Of a stretch of DNA of 50,464 bases, positions 12,300 through 23,597 are shown one piece after another; positions within the stretch are counted from its first letter, which is position 1; each line of letters begins with the position of its first letter. The notes beneath the pieces are model-generated. The model saw only the letters and a list, made by a program, of their open reading frames with translations, was not told where the DNA came from and ran no database searches. A program made the position numbers and the translations under genes. Origin of the DNA: Usnea hakonensis (lineage: Eukaryota; Ascomycota; Lecanoromycetes; Lecanorales; Parmeliaceae). Where the stretch lies: positions 260 through 50,723 of the forward strand of contig BLJB01000499.1 of NCBI GenBank assembly GCA_013423325.1, given 5' to 3'.

Positions 12300-13870
12300 T
12301 AAAAGCTAATTCTTTTTCTAAACTAGATTAAATATATCTATCCTAATTTTTTTTCTAATATTTTAGACGGCCTTTTTACTCTTTTTAATTATTAGTTATT
12401 TAAGATTTTTTCTAACCTTTTCCTTTTTAGAAATATTATCTTTTATTTATCCTCTATTTAGACTAAAATCGAGGTAAATTAGATTATTATTAAGAGCTCT
12501 TTATATTATTTAGAAGTATTCTTCTTTTTCTACTTAAAGCGTTCTATTTTATATTAATAGACCTAATAGATCGAGCTCTATATCTTATAATTATTTTAAT
12601 AAATTATATAGTATCTTTACTTTTAATCTTAATAATCCTTAATAGAGTAGGCTTCTATATAGTATCTATACTTTTCTAATTTTTAATATAATTCCTAAAA
12701 ATAGCTATATTATTAATATTAATAATATTATTTTAATCTACTTTCTATCTCCTATTTTTTATAGTAGAGTAGCTAGCTATTTTTTATTATATTCTCTATT
12801 ATTAATCTATTTACCCTTTCGGGGCCTTTAATTTTAATTAAAAATATAAAGTATTTTTTAGTCCCTTTATATATCTTTTTTATTTATATAAATAGGGACT
12901 ATTCTATTTTTATTATCTTTAGTCTAAAATAAAGAGTACTATTCTTCTATTTTAACTTTTTAATATAAGCCTTTTAATCTTTATTATTAAATATATTAAT
13001 TCTTATTAAGTCGATAATTACAATAAAGGAAAGTTTAAAGATATAGATTAATAAATAATCTTTCTAAATTATTTTAATATTCTTTTTTACTACCCTCTTT
13101 ATCTCCCTTACGGCTATATATAGAACTATACCCTCGTTATAAAAATATTTTACTATAATAATAGAGTCTATTAAGGTTCTATTACTATAGAATATATCTT
13201 TAAATTATATTAATATAATATACTTAATCTTCTTTTTTTCCTTTTTATTTTTTATTCTAATTATTACCCTTTTTTTATTAGTATTTTTCGCCGCGATATA
13301 AAAAGGTAGTAATACTAAGTTTAATTATTTATATATAAGTAGTCTAGTAGTATTATTAGCTACCTTTTAAATCTAGAACTATTATAGTATTAAAGGTAAA
13401 TCTTTAATTAGCTATTTTTTTATCTACTTTTAGATCTCTTTCTATTTAATTTTAGCTAACTTTATATATTTTTTTACTAGTTAGATTATTATTTTAAATA
13501 ATCTAAATTTCTATTTATCGAGATTCTCGAAAAATATATTTTTTATAGTTTTTATTATATTCTTAATTAACTAGCTTATTTTTTTAATATAGTTATACTC
13601 GTAATTCTTCTCCTTTTATTTTATATTACTCTTTATAGTCTTTATTACTTTTTTACTTAATCTCTCTATTTATCTTATCGCGTCTATATATATAATTAAT
13701 ACGTATCTATTTCCTCTTCCCGCGTTATCTCTATTATCGTATTACTCTTTTTTAACTCTTATCGACTCCTCTTTTTAGTTCTTAGTTATACTCGTTATAA
13801 CCTCTATATTAGAGGTCTCTAGAGCCCCGTAGGGGCCCTAGTAGATATATTCGCTATTCGTAGTCGCTAT
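12300..13870 (-). pseudogene. LINE B3 ORF1, gag-like, RIP-inactivated
   Basis: Ten nt inside the element's 5' end the sequence ATAGCGACTACGAATAGC reads as an ATG start mutated to ATA (13870-13868), followed by codons for A-T-T-N-S-E-Y-I. Stops appear from about codon 11, at Gln and Trp positions. The product should be a LINE ORF1 RNA-binding protein by position. I could not place a zinc knuckle with confidence, so the assignment rests on position before ORF2 and on matching segments in B1 (1376-1723, 24575-25600). The 3' limit is approximate. Confidence 0.55.
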
Positions 13871-13892
13871 CTTTTTATCTTAATAAATATAT

Positions 13893-16800
13893 ATTATTAA
13901 TAAAGCTACTTATTTAAAGTTTTAATTTTAGTTTTAAGTACTTTTTAATAAGTAGTATATTAAAAAATAAAAATAATATAGAGGATATTAAAGACCCTTA
14001 TAATATTTTTATTTTTATTAATTTTATTTTATTTATCTTTTATTTTAATATTATTAATATTATCTTTTTTATAAGGAAGCTCGATATCTAGTTTATTATC
14101 TAAAAAGGAATTCCTTTAGATTTAAAATTATAAAGTAACTACTTATAAAATATATTATTAAATACTTTTATTATATTTAAAGAGAGTAAGTTAGTTATAT
14201 ATTATTTATTATTATCCTATATAGTATATACTATATTTATTATTATTATTTTTAAAATAGTTTCGATAGATTATTTTCTTTATATATCTATTTATTTTAG
14301 GGGGAGAAGGTTATATTCTTTTATATAGTTATTAAGTCTTTTAGCTATAATTATTTCTAGAGCCTTTTCTAAAGTACTTAATAGAATAATTAGCTAATAT
14401 AATTTTAATTCGAAATAATTATCTTTATCTAGTTTATAAAAAATTATTATATTAGTAACTTTAAATTCTTTTAAATAATAGTTTAGATTTATATATATTT
14501 AGAAGAGTTTAGTAAGCTATAGAAAGGCCTCTTTAATAACTAGTTTTTGAAATCTATTTAATATTCTATTTATTTTTAGGGCTTTATTTTATTTAAAGTA
14601 AAAGATAACTATTTTAACTTTTTTCTCTATTAGCTCTATAATTATTTTAATTAAGCCTAGATAGATAGAATTCTTAATATTAATAAAATCCGCTTATAGG
14701 GGGGGAAAGAAAAATATTTTTTAAAATATTTTAACTTTATTTTTAAATAATCTTTTTAGACTAATTTCTCTATCTTTAAATATTAAAAATTTAAATAATA
14801 ATTTTAGATTTATATTATTCTATCTAATTTATTTAACTAGTTTTTAGATCCCCTTTTATAACTTTTTTATTTTATAGACTCTTTATTTAAAATTAAATAT
14901 TTTAGCTCTATTAATTATTTTATTTTAATATTTTATAATTATATACTATTTCTTTTCTCTCTAGTCTTTATAATTATTCTAATATTTAATTATAAGACGT
15001 TTTACCTTTTATATAGTCTTACTATAATTATAATTTTAGAATAATTAGATTTTATTTAATAATTTAATTTATAAAATAATCTTTTCTACTACCTTTTTTA
15101 GATCTATTATAATATTTTCTAGATATCTATCTATCTCTTTTCTAGTCTTTAGTTAATTAGAGAATAATAAATAGATTAGCTTTTAAATTATAATTTTTAT
15201 AACTTTTAATTTTACTATTTTCTATACTCTTTTTTTAATAATAGAAGCCTCTTCTATTAATAGATCTAGCTTTATATATATAGAGAAGTAGTTAGAGCTT
15301 ATTTATAAATTAAGATATATTCTATATAATTTTACTATTTTAATAAATTCTAGTATTATAAAAATAAGATCTATAACGCTTTTATTATCTTTTACTCTCT
15401 AGATTATAAAGTTTTTAAAAAGTATAAGATTTATACTAGCTTTTATAATTATCTTTAATAGATTATTTATCTTTTTATAGTAACTAAATTTTCTATAATT
15501 ATTTTAATTTAAATAATAGAGATTAAAGTTTCTTATTATTATTTATTCCCTCTAGTCCTAGATCTCCTTTTTTAGTATTAGAAGGCTTAATAGATTATTA
15601 TTAGTAACTAAGGATAAGCTAGAATTATATATATTAAAAATCTAATTTTTTTTTTTTTTATAACTTTATTCTTTTCTCTAAACTTTATAATAATAATATA
15701 AATATTCTTTAATAGAGATATCTCCTTCTATATATTAATATTAATTTTTTTATTAATATAGAGATATATCTTTATACCCGCTTTATCTTTATATAATAGA
15801 TAGAATTTACTAGTTCTAAGGTTATATAATAATTTTATATATATATTCTATTAGAGTTCTTAAATTATTAAGATATTAACTTACTTTATTTTTAAATTAT
15901 TAAGTAATATTATTATTATCTCTAGTTTACCCTTTATATTATATTATAGAATTATTAGAGTCTAACTTTTTATTATAGGGAAGCTAATATTTAGAAGTTC
16001 TACTCTTAAATATTTTATATCTAGATTTTCTAGATTTTAGATAATAAGATTATCTCTATTAATCTTTAGATCCTTATTATAAATAGAATTTTTAATAATA
16101 TTTAATTAATTTTTTTTATTTAAAATCTTTTTAATCTTTCTATTTTTAGGGTCTTTTTAAATATTCTAGAGTCTTCTTTTTTATAATTATTCTTTATATT
16201 AATTATATTCTATACTCTCTTCTTTCGAAATATAATTATTATAAATCTATTAATAATTTTTAATATTTTAATAGACTTTATCCCTCTAATATTAAAAGTT
16301 ATTATTAGCCTTAATATTAGTTTTTTTATAATCTTCTTAGTCTCTTATCTCTTCTTTAGATATATCTTCTAATATATTATATAACTCTTACTATTATATA
16401 TTATATATATTTTATAAACTCTTAAAATTATTTTATTATATTTTCTAATATTATATTTCTAATTATACTTTATATATCTAGTTTTATTTTTATAGTAGAT
16501 AGCTATATAATCTTACTTCTAATAATTAAAGTATTATATTATTTTATATATATAATATAATATCTCTTTTATTTTTTTAGCCTCGATTAAGCCTTTTAAT
16601 ATAAGTCTAGAGGCTATCTCTTTAATAATAATATTAATAATTAGTAACGAGTATCTTTTTTTACCTCTTTTTAATACTAGTCTTTCTATATTTACTATCT
16701 ACTTTATCTTTACTATATTTAGGTCTAGATATAATTTCCTATTATTCTCTTATATCTTTTTTTTTATAACTTTTTTATTTATAGTATCTACCGTCTTAAT

Positions 16801-16911
16801 TCTTATTCTATATACTATTATAATATAGATCTTTTTTAAGACTCTTATAATCTTAAATTTTTTAATAGTTTAAATTAGATCTTTCTCTAGAAATTCTTTT
16901 ATCTTTATACT
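13893..16911 (-). mobile_element. LINE family A, copy A1, fragment 3 (ORF2 and late ORF1)
   Basis: Reverse complement of LINE A positions about 6880 back to 3850: reverse transcriptase, endonuclease (with the GDFN region near 15520) and the end of ORF1 including the zinc-knuckle region near 16500. It resumes exactly where fragment 2 stopped, at the B3 TSD. It ends in the 5-nt TSD atact (16907-16911) of chromovirus G1. All frames are broken by RIP stops. The stretch holds no other gene. Confidence 0.85.
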
Positions 16912-17092
16912 TGTTACGAGTGTGACTACTTGTAGGGCTGATACAGGGATGAAGGAGACACGTGACCTCCTTCCTATTCGGGTTTAGCGCATTGGCACTT
17001 CTCTGCNNACACCTGTACATAGATTTTACCTCCTCATCAATTGAATCCTCGTTACACACCACCATTGACTTGATCTGGTTGCAGTCCTAACA
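16912..17092 (+). repeat. 5' LTR of chromovirus G1
   Basis: A 181-bp LTR starting TGTTACGAGTGTG and ending GCAGTCCTAACA. It carries two N at 17007-17008 in place of about 17 bp present in the solo LTR copy, so the true length is probably near 196 bp. It contains ATCAATTGAAT at 17036-17046, the reverse complement of the primer site just downstream. By analogy with Tf1 this would mark the transcript start (R), leaving U3 at about 16912-17035. The core TTTAGCGCATTGGCA at 16983-16997 resembles the core of the TRIM LTR. Confidence 0.9.
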
Positions 17093-17094
17093 TT

Positions 17095-17105
17095 ATTCAA
17101 TTGAT
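17095..17105 (+). other. Self-priming primer-binding site of G1
   Basis: ATTCAATTGAT starts 2 nt after the LTR end and is the perfect 11-nt reverse complement of ATCAATTGAAT in the LTR (17036-17046). Tf1-type elements prime minus-strand synthesis with the first 11 nt of their own mRNA, folded onto such a site. No TGG typical of tRNA priming is seen at this position. The same site, RIP-mutated to ATTTAATTGAT, is in G2 at 32397-32387. Confidence 0.7.
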
Positions 17106-17639
17106 CCGTTAATCGCACGATACCGATATTCCAATTACCATTCCGCTCGAGGCTTCAGACGAGCTAAAAGAACCTGAGAGGGGGTGTTTGCAGGTTAACG
17201 ACCTAGCAACGATATACTAGGCATATCCTAAGCAATACGGAGTATCACCGGCAAGCCTAAGCAATACGGTACCGCTAGATAGAAAGAGTATTCGACGAAG
17301 GAGTATACTATCGATGATATAGAAAAAACCGCCTCGAGAAGGTACGGCTACGGCTAGACGACCTATTAAACTATAACGACGTAAAAATATTATAGGCGGA
17401 GTAACGCCTTCCTTATTATATATATCGAGAGTATTTTAACACGTTAAATTAATCGATTCGGTTAATAAACGGTCACCTGAGACCCCCGTATTCAATATAT
17501 TAATAGGAGAGAAATTCACCTTCTCAATACCAGGCTCGGAAAAGGAGTTGACTGTCTCCACTTTATCAGTCATAATTCCTATCACAAATCCTGGAGAGTG
17601 AAACCATTTCTCCTCCATTTTTTATTTCTTTAAAAAGTA

Positions 17640-19103
17640 CTCCCCAAGACTTTTTTTAATAATCCACTTATTTCCAACACTTATCAGATGGCTCCACCGA
17701 AACTCCGTTCGAGTAAGAAGCCTTAGGACATACCTCTTCCGGGTACTGAAGACGACCGCATAAGGGACGAACTCCACGACCCTTCGGCCTCGGAAGATAA
17801 GGATAATACACGCCGTGAGGTATTTTCAGAAGCCTCCCAAATACTACAGGGTGCCTTAGATAAAGCTCGGTACCCTGATCTAAGTAGTCGATTACAGCAG
17901 TTAAGAGGGGTAACACGAAAGGTATCAATACCTTAGAGTATAAATCCCAACGCGGCTACGCCATAGGATATCTCCTCTATAGGTGAGCTTACACGATAGG
18001 CTAAAGAGGATCCTAAGGAGTTTCTAGTAATACTAAATCAGATTCGTCAAGAGAGAGACCTAGGTATTAAGGCCACCCAGTTACTTAAGAGGGAAACCTC
18101 AAAACGACGACTCGCCTCCTAACGATTAGCCGACACCTAGGAGGATCTTAAAGTCGCCAAGGCTAATCTAGATCGCCTACGACGTACACCTAGTACTTCT
18201 AAATCGTTATCGATTATCCCTATTAAGCGCTCTTAGAAGTACCTAGATCCTCCTCTCTTTACGGATAATATTAATCCCACCTAGGAGGACTAGAAGAGTA
18301 AGATAACGATCAAACTAAAGGTAAATAAGGATTATTAGGATAACGATAAGAGCCGTATAGGCTATATACTCTTACGCCTCGGAGGAAAAGCGGTAAAGTA
18401 AACCTACTCTTAGTAAGAGGCTAATACCGGTAATCCTTTCCTTACCGTCCAGGATATTATAGACGAACTCGCTACAGTATTCGAAGACTCTAACCGTAAG
18501 TAGAACTACCGAAGGTAGTTTACCGCCCTTCGGATAGGTGCTATACGATTTATAGACTTTTATTTAGATTTCTAACGATTATCCTCTTACCTTAAATATG
18601 ACGAGGACCTCCTGATTAAGGAGTTATATAATAAAGTAGCTACCCGGCTTTAGATCCCTTAGGATAATTAATAATTTGAGTTTACTACTCTTGAAGAGGC
18701 TAAGAAGTATATAGTAAAGCTCGATAACTCGCAGCGAATTATACAAGAAAATCGAGATAAGGTCTTATAGGAGGATAGGTTACGAAATACTAAGAGGGTA
18801 GCATTTGCCCCTACCCCGTTAAAGACAGCTTTTAAACCTGTCTATAGTCCTCCGGTATAGCGTACCTTACCGAGTAAGACTACTCGTATAAAGGACGTGG
18901 ACGAAGATACCTATTTCAAATGCCATAAAGCAGGACATCGCGCAAGAGACTACCCAGACGATCAGACTCGCCCGTATAACCCGAACTCATATGAACGAGA
19001 CCCACGAGTTCACGAGATCTCAATAGACGGGGCTCCAGATTTAGATTACCGTAAAGACTCTAAGGTCTCGGGAAACGACTATCCTTCACTAGAGACTCGG
19101 TAG
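17640..19103 (+). pseudogene. G1 gag, RIP-inactivated, with zinc knuckle
   Basis: The gag region precedes the protease. Its C-terminal part is clearest: one frame runs from about 18660 (FEFTTLEEAKKYIVKL) into a zinc knuckle at about 18903-18950, read as Y-F-K-C-H-K-A-G-H-R-A-R-D-Y. This fits C-x2-C-x4-H-x4-C with first and last Cys turned to Tyr by TGC to TAC. The frame ends at TAG 19101-19103. Earlier parts are interrupted by TAG/TAA at Gln/Trp codons. Gag would form the particle shell and bind RNA. Its zinc-knuckle frame differs from the pol frame by one register, so translation of pol either needed frameshifting or an indel has occurred. The N-terminal limit is approximate; 17106-17640 is leader with no clear motif. 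Confidence 0.7.
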
Positions 19104-21376
19104 GAGGCAATATAGTAGCAGGATCTCGTCCCTATAATAATAAAGACGGACTCGTACTCTCCCTTTAAACCGTGCCTGAGTCCTCCCTATTTTCTAAAAG
19201 GCCTTTTACTATACTGGGTATACTATATAGTTAAGGAAAGAGATACTAATCGCCTCTCCTGGTCGATACCGGTACTACTAGATACTGCTTTATTAATAAG
19301 AGGATGATTCCGGCTATATATATTATACTCGGAATCTTACCTATACCTCTTTCTAAGCCTCGGTATATACGTGGGTATAATAGTAATATATTAAAGACTC
19401 CTATTATTTACTTGATTCTATCTAACCTAGAAGTTAATAGTTATAAAGAATCGACGGTTCCTATACTTATTACCGACCTAGGACAATATACTATTATCCT
19501 CGATAAACCCTAGATAAACCGAAATAGAGTCTTACTTGATATACGATCTAATTCGGTAGTTTTTCCTACTAATACTAGTCCGGAAGCGCGAATTACTAAA
19601 ATCTCATCTACTCCGTTCGCCCCTAGGATCCTATAGAGGGAACGCCTATCGATAGAGGAAGAGGTCTTTACTATACGAAGTATAAACGTAGACGCCTTCG
19701 GTCTCCTCGCTCGCTAGACAAGGGCGAAAGAGACTTAGCTATTCGCTATATCTATAGAAGACGTCGACGCTCTTATCCTAGCCGATTAGAAGGACCGCCT
19801 GAATACTCTAGGAGTAAACGTTATAGAGGCGCCTAAGGTAGATCATAAGATAGTGCAGAAGAAGCTTCCTCCTAAGTACTAGGACTTTCGAGACGTCTTT
19901 AACCGTGCCTAGGCTAATAAGCTTCCTCCTCACTATTCCTATAACTATAAAATTAAGCTTACTTCTAATATAAAGCCCCTATAAAGTAGAGTATACTATA
20001 TATCCCCCTATAAGATATAACGAGTTAAGGAGTACCTTTCCGAGAATCTCTCTAAGGGATTCATCACCCCTAGTAAAGCTCCTTACGCGTTACTAATCCT
20101 CTTTACATTAAAATCTAACGGCGACTTACGATTCTATATAGATTACCGAAAGCTGAATACCCTTACTAAGCGTAACCAATATCCCCTCCCTCTTATTAAG
20201 GAGGTTATTAGAAAGATCGTGGGATATAAATAACTTACTCGCTTAGATATTATTGCAGCATTTAATAAGCTCCGAATAGATCCTGAAAGTAAGGATTTAA
20301 CCACTTTCATAATAGCTCTAGGATCATATAAATACCGAGTCCTTCTATTTGGACTAACTAATAGACCAAGCTCTTTCTAATAGTATATTAACGAGGTATT
20401 ATAGGAATTCCTAGACAACTTCTACTAAGTATATCTCGATAACATCCTTATCTATAGTAAATCGAAAAAGGAGTACCGAGATTACGTTCGAAAAGTGCTC
20501 GCTCGCCTCCGGGATACTAGTCTATAGGTAGATATCAAGAAGTACGAATTTGACGTGGAAGAGACAGTCTTCCTAGGCGTTATCATATTAGGTAAAGGAT
20601 TCCGAATAGATCCTAAGAAGATAGAAGCCATCGTTAAATAGCCTCCTCCCACGAATCTAAAGGAGGTATAAGGCTTTATCGGATTTGCTAACTTCTATAG
20701 GCGTTTCATCTATAAGTTCTTAAAGCTAGTAAAGCCCTTAGTACTCCTTACTAGAAAGGATACTCTATTCGTATAGAATAAGGCCTACTTAGAAGCCTTT
20801 AAGAATCTTAAAAAGTAAGTGGTAAACGCCCCGGTACTAAGGTACTTTAATCTAAATAGATAGGCTATACTCGAAACCGACGCGTCTAATTTCGTTATAG
20901 GTAGAATCCTATCCTAGTATAACGATAAGGGTAGACTCTACCCGATAGCCTTCTATAATAAGACGATAGTCCCTACGGAGTATAACTATTATATATACGA
21001 TAAAGAGTTACTAGTAATTATTAGATACTTTAAATACTAGCGCCCTAAACTCGAGTATACTAATTTACCTATTTAAGTCTTTATAGATCACTAGGCCCTA
21101 AAGACCTTTATAGAAAATAAGGAGCTTACTCGCCGTCAGGCTTATTACCTAGACATCCTATCTAAGTTCAATTTCTAGGTGATCTTCCGCGCAGGCAAAA
21201 CCAACTCGAAGGCAGACGCCCTCACCAGAATAGCGAACGCTCGCCCTGTGGATCAGGAGGACGAGAGGATACGTCAACAACACTAGGTGATTCTGACTCT
21301 AGACCGTATCGATATTCGCGCTACGGACGAGGAAGTGGGCCTATTCGAACGCGTTCACCAGGTAAATAAAGATGAC

Positions 21377-21572
21377 TGTTAGGACTGCAACTAGACATAT
21401 GTCAATAGTGGTATGTAACGAGGATTCAATTGATGAGGAGGTAAAATCTATGTACAGGTATGAGAAAGATATGTGGGCAGAGAAGTGCCAAGGCGCTAAA
21501 CCCGAATAGGAAGGGTGTCACGTGTCTCCTTCAGCCGCGCAATCAGCCCTACGAGTAGTCACACTCGTAACA
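21377..21572 (-). repeat. Solo LTR inserted in G1, opposite orientation
   Basis: A 196-bp LTR of the same family as G1 and G2 with TGTTAGG...CGTAACA ends and a perfect 5-bp TSD atgac at 21372-21376 and 21573-21577. There is no internal region, so a full element inserted here and lost its body by LTR-LTR recombination. It is the least RIP-mutated LTR of the family and has no N, so it is the best family reference. It carries the self-primer sequence (21424-21434) and an intact TGCCAAGGCGCTA core. It separates RNase H from integrase in G1. Confidence 0.92.
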
Positions 21573-22837
21573 ATGACCCCGGGTATTAGGAGTATAGAGA
21601 CGCGGTAGCCAATAGTACTCGTAAACTATATAGAATCAAGCTCGAGCAATATCGAGTAGTAGACGGAGTACTCTTTAAAAGAGGCCTATTATAGGTCCCA
21701 GACTCCCTCTACACCTTAGTACTTAATGAGATTCATAACTAACCGTCAAGTGGTCATCCTGGAATAAGGCGAACGGTGGATCTCCTATATTAATATTACT
21801 ATTGGCCTAGCTATATAGTAACTATTAGGCAATATATCGCGAACTATTATAACTATCAACGTAGTAAGGCGTCCCGGAGTAAGACGAATAGATTATTAGT
21901 ACTATTACTAATTTTACAAGCTCGCTAGTAAGATATATTAATAGATTTTATTACCGGTCTTCCTCTTTTAGAAGGATTTAATACTATATATACTCTTATT
22001 TATCGCCTTACTAAGGAGCGATACTATATACTATACTTCTAGGGTAACAATAGGACCTCTACTAAGTCCTTAGTATGGATCCTCCTCTGGAACTTATATA
22101 GACTCTATAGACTCTCAAGCTCTATAGTATTAGATAGAGGACCGCAATTCATATCTACCTTATAGAAGAGTCTATATAAGAGACTAAGAATCTAAGCTAA
22201 CCTCTCTACCGCTTACCACCTATAAATAGATAGCTAGACTAAGAGAGCGAATTAGGATATTAAAAGAGACCTTCGGACCTTCTATAATTACGTATAGGAC
22301 GATTAGGCTAAGTAGGTTTCTATAATTAAGTTCGCTAACAATAGTAATATAGCCTTATCTACCTCTCTCGCTCCCTTCTTTATAAATAAAGGATTTAACC
22401 CCCGAATAAGTTTTAACTCTAATACTACCGACTATAAGACTATAAGGGAGAGACTATAAGCCTTAAAGGTAGAAGATATTACTAAAAGGATAGAAGAGAT
22501 CCTCGAATATAGTAAGAAATACTTGGAGGTATCTTAAATAGCGATATAAAGGTAAGCGAATAAGTATCGTAAGGAAGTCTTATTCGATATTAGTAATAGA
22601 GTATAGTTATCCTCTAAGTATATCAAGATAACGAGGCCCTATAAGGACCTAGAGGATAAATAACTGGGTCCCTATAAGATTACCTAGCAAGTCGGTACGG
22701 CCTACCGCCTAGATCTGCCCCGTATATAGAGGATCTATGACGTATTCCACCTATAGTATCTTTAGAAGCACCCCGACAACCCTCTTCCGGGTTAATAGAG
22801 GCCTCCGCCAAAGCCGAAGGTCCTACTAAAAGGCGAC

Positions 22838-22970
22838 GAGTAGGATATCGATAACGTACTAGGCTCTCGCCGCTACTATAGCCGTCTATAGTATAAAGTC
22901 AAATAGACGGATATCCCTAAGGATAACGAGTAGTATTATATAGATAAGGGAGAGTTCGACAATACTAAAG
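22838..22970 (+). other. G1 integrase chromodomain
   Basis: The C-terminal part of pol reads D-I-D-N-V-L-G-S-R-R, then a basic stretch, LQYKVKQTDIPKDNEQYY with RIP stops read as Gln/Trp, then an acidic helix ending EVVDEFYKRYP. This matches the fold order of chromodomains in fungal chromoviruses, which steer integration toward methylated histone H3 chromatin. The aromatic cage residues cannot all be judged because two Trp positions are now stops. G2 carries the same region on the minus strand at about 26700-26850. Confidence 0.75.
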
Positions 22971-23120
22971 AGGTCGTCGACGAGTTCTATAAGCGATATC
23001 CCAAAGCCGCTCGTTAACACTGGAACTTAGCCCTATTAAAGTAGTTTCAGTTCGGTAATACCTCGGATATCACGCCATTTAACTACTTTCACGAATTTAG
23101 GTCATCCCTTTTAGTAAATT

Positions 23121-23580
23121 AAGGTTAAGGAAAAAGCGACTAAAGGCTCTTACTTCTCATCATCCACGTTATATAAGGCCTACCACGCAGGCTCCCCTCG
23201 TTAATACATACAAGAAGACCCTCCGACACTGTTTGGTATCACCCCCAGAGCCTCACTATCGCCGGAGGTACCCTGCATCGAAATCACCTTCCGGCATTTG
23301 GCCAGATTTCTTCAGAGAAAGTTCACAATGAGGCTCCGCATAAGGCTCCGCATTAAGGCTCGGTTCGGCTCGGGAGCATCCGGCTAATAAGAGGTCTTTA
23401 TTCTATACTTCCTTCTCTGCTTAAAAAATCGAATATCAAATGGTCATTCCGTGCCGAAATACCTTTTTTATCAACTATTTTATTAATCCATAACCAAATC
23501 GCTTTATGCCGGGTGGCCTAGAATGGTATAATATTATATATGCGATGGATATTATCTGTTAAGGTATACGGACATACCTT
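23121..23580 (+). other. 3' untranslated region of G1
   Basis: About 460 bp between the end of pol and the polypurine tract, with little RIP: CA, TG and CCG are common. Near 23331-23362 a direct repeat of ATGAGGCTCCGCATAAGGCT type occurs, with three tandem copies of a roughly 12-nt unit (GGCTCCGCATAA). The homologous stretch in G2 (26100-26500) is heavily mutated. I see no ORF or known motif. It could hold a further C-terminal extension of pol if the TAA at 23015 was once a Gln codon. Confidence 0.55.
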
Positions 23581-23582
23581 CT

Positions 23583-23594
23583 GAGGGGGGGGGG
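23583..23594 (+). other. Polypurine tract of G1
   Basis: GAGGGGGGGGGG lies just before the 3' LTR. This purine run resists RNase H and primes plus-strand synthesis. Its place left of the 23598 LTR confirms that G1 runs on the plus strand. The G2 equivalent is the C-run at 26084-26096. Confidence 0.8.
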
Positions 23595-23597
23595 TAA

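Larger units (their letters stand above)
8487..13880 (-). mobile_element. LINE family B, copy B3, full length
   Basis: A complete 5394-bp minus-strand LINE of a second family, distinct from family A but with the same layout: ORF1, then endonuclease/RT ORF2, then a roughly 290-bp 3' UTR and a (TTAA)n tail at 8487-8500. The 12-bp TSD taataaatatat lies at 8475-8486 and 13881-13892. It landed within the reverse transcriptase catalytic box region of A1. It is the only copy of family B here with a complete 5' end and serves as reference for B1, B2 and B4. RIP is extreme, though a block at about 13690-13830 (GGGCCCC, CGCGGG) keeps some GC. Confidence 0.85.
19240..23120 (+). pseudogene. G1 pol: protease, RT, RNase H, integrase, chromodomain, RIP-inactivated
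   Basis: All pol motifs lie in a single frame. Protease: LLVDTGTTRYCF at about 19256-19291. Reverse transcriptase: LDIIAAFNKLRI near 20244 and YLDNILIYS at 20432-20458, where YLDDILIYS is expected. RNase H: ETDAS at 20873-20887. Integrase: HxxxSGHPG zinc-binding start near 21734, then DFITGLP near 21943, VLDRGPQF near 22126, and a catalytic Glu that now reads Lys (AAG at 22241-22243). Chromodomain: about 22838-22970, with SRR and the WYY-type core. The RNase H-integrase spacer is cut by the solo LTR (21377-21572). TAG/TAA replace Gln/Trp codons, including a TAA at 23015 that may be a mutated CAA, so the true end may be later. The element is dead but recently so. Confidence 0.88.

Noticed and set aside
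13690..13840. Possible host gene fragment because of GC-richer sequence
   Set aside because: It lies within B3's ORF1, immediately after the mutated start codon, so it is part of the LINE.
16862..17065. 67-codon minus-strand ORF, and its like at 23518-23742
   Set aside because: Both cross chromovirus LTRs in antisense and include N; chance frames.
17436..17928. Two minus-strand ORFs of 60 and 86 codons
   Set aside because: They lie antisense in the leader and gag of G1, whose orientation is fixed by primer site, polypurine tract and domain order.
23581..23594. G-run as G-quadruplex or sequencing artefact
   Set aside because: The position right before the 3' LTR, and equivalents in G2 and the TRIM, identify it as a polypurine tract; run length may still be inexact.
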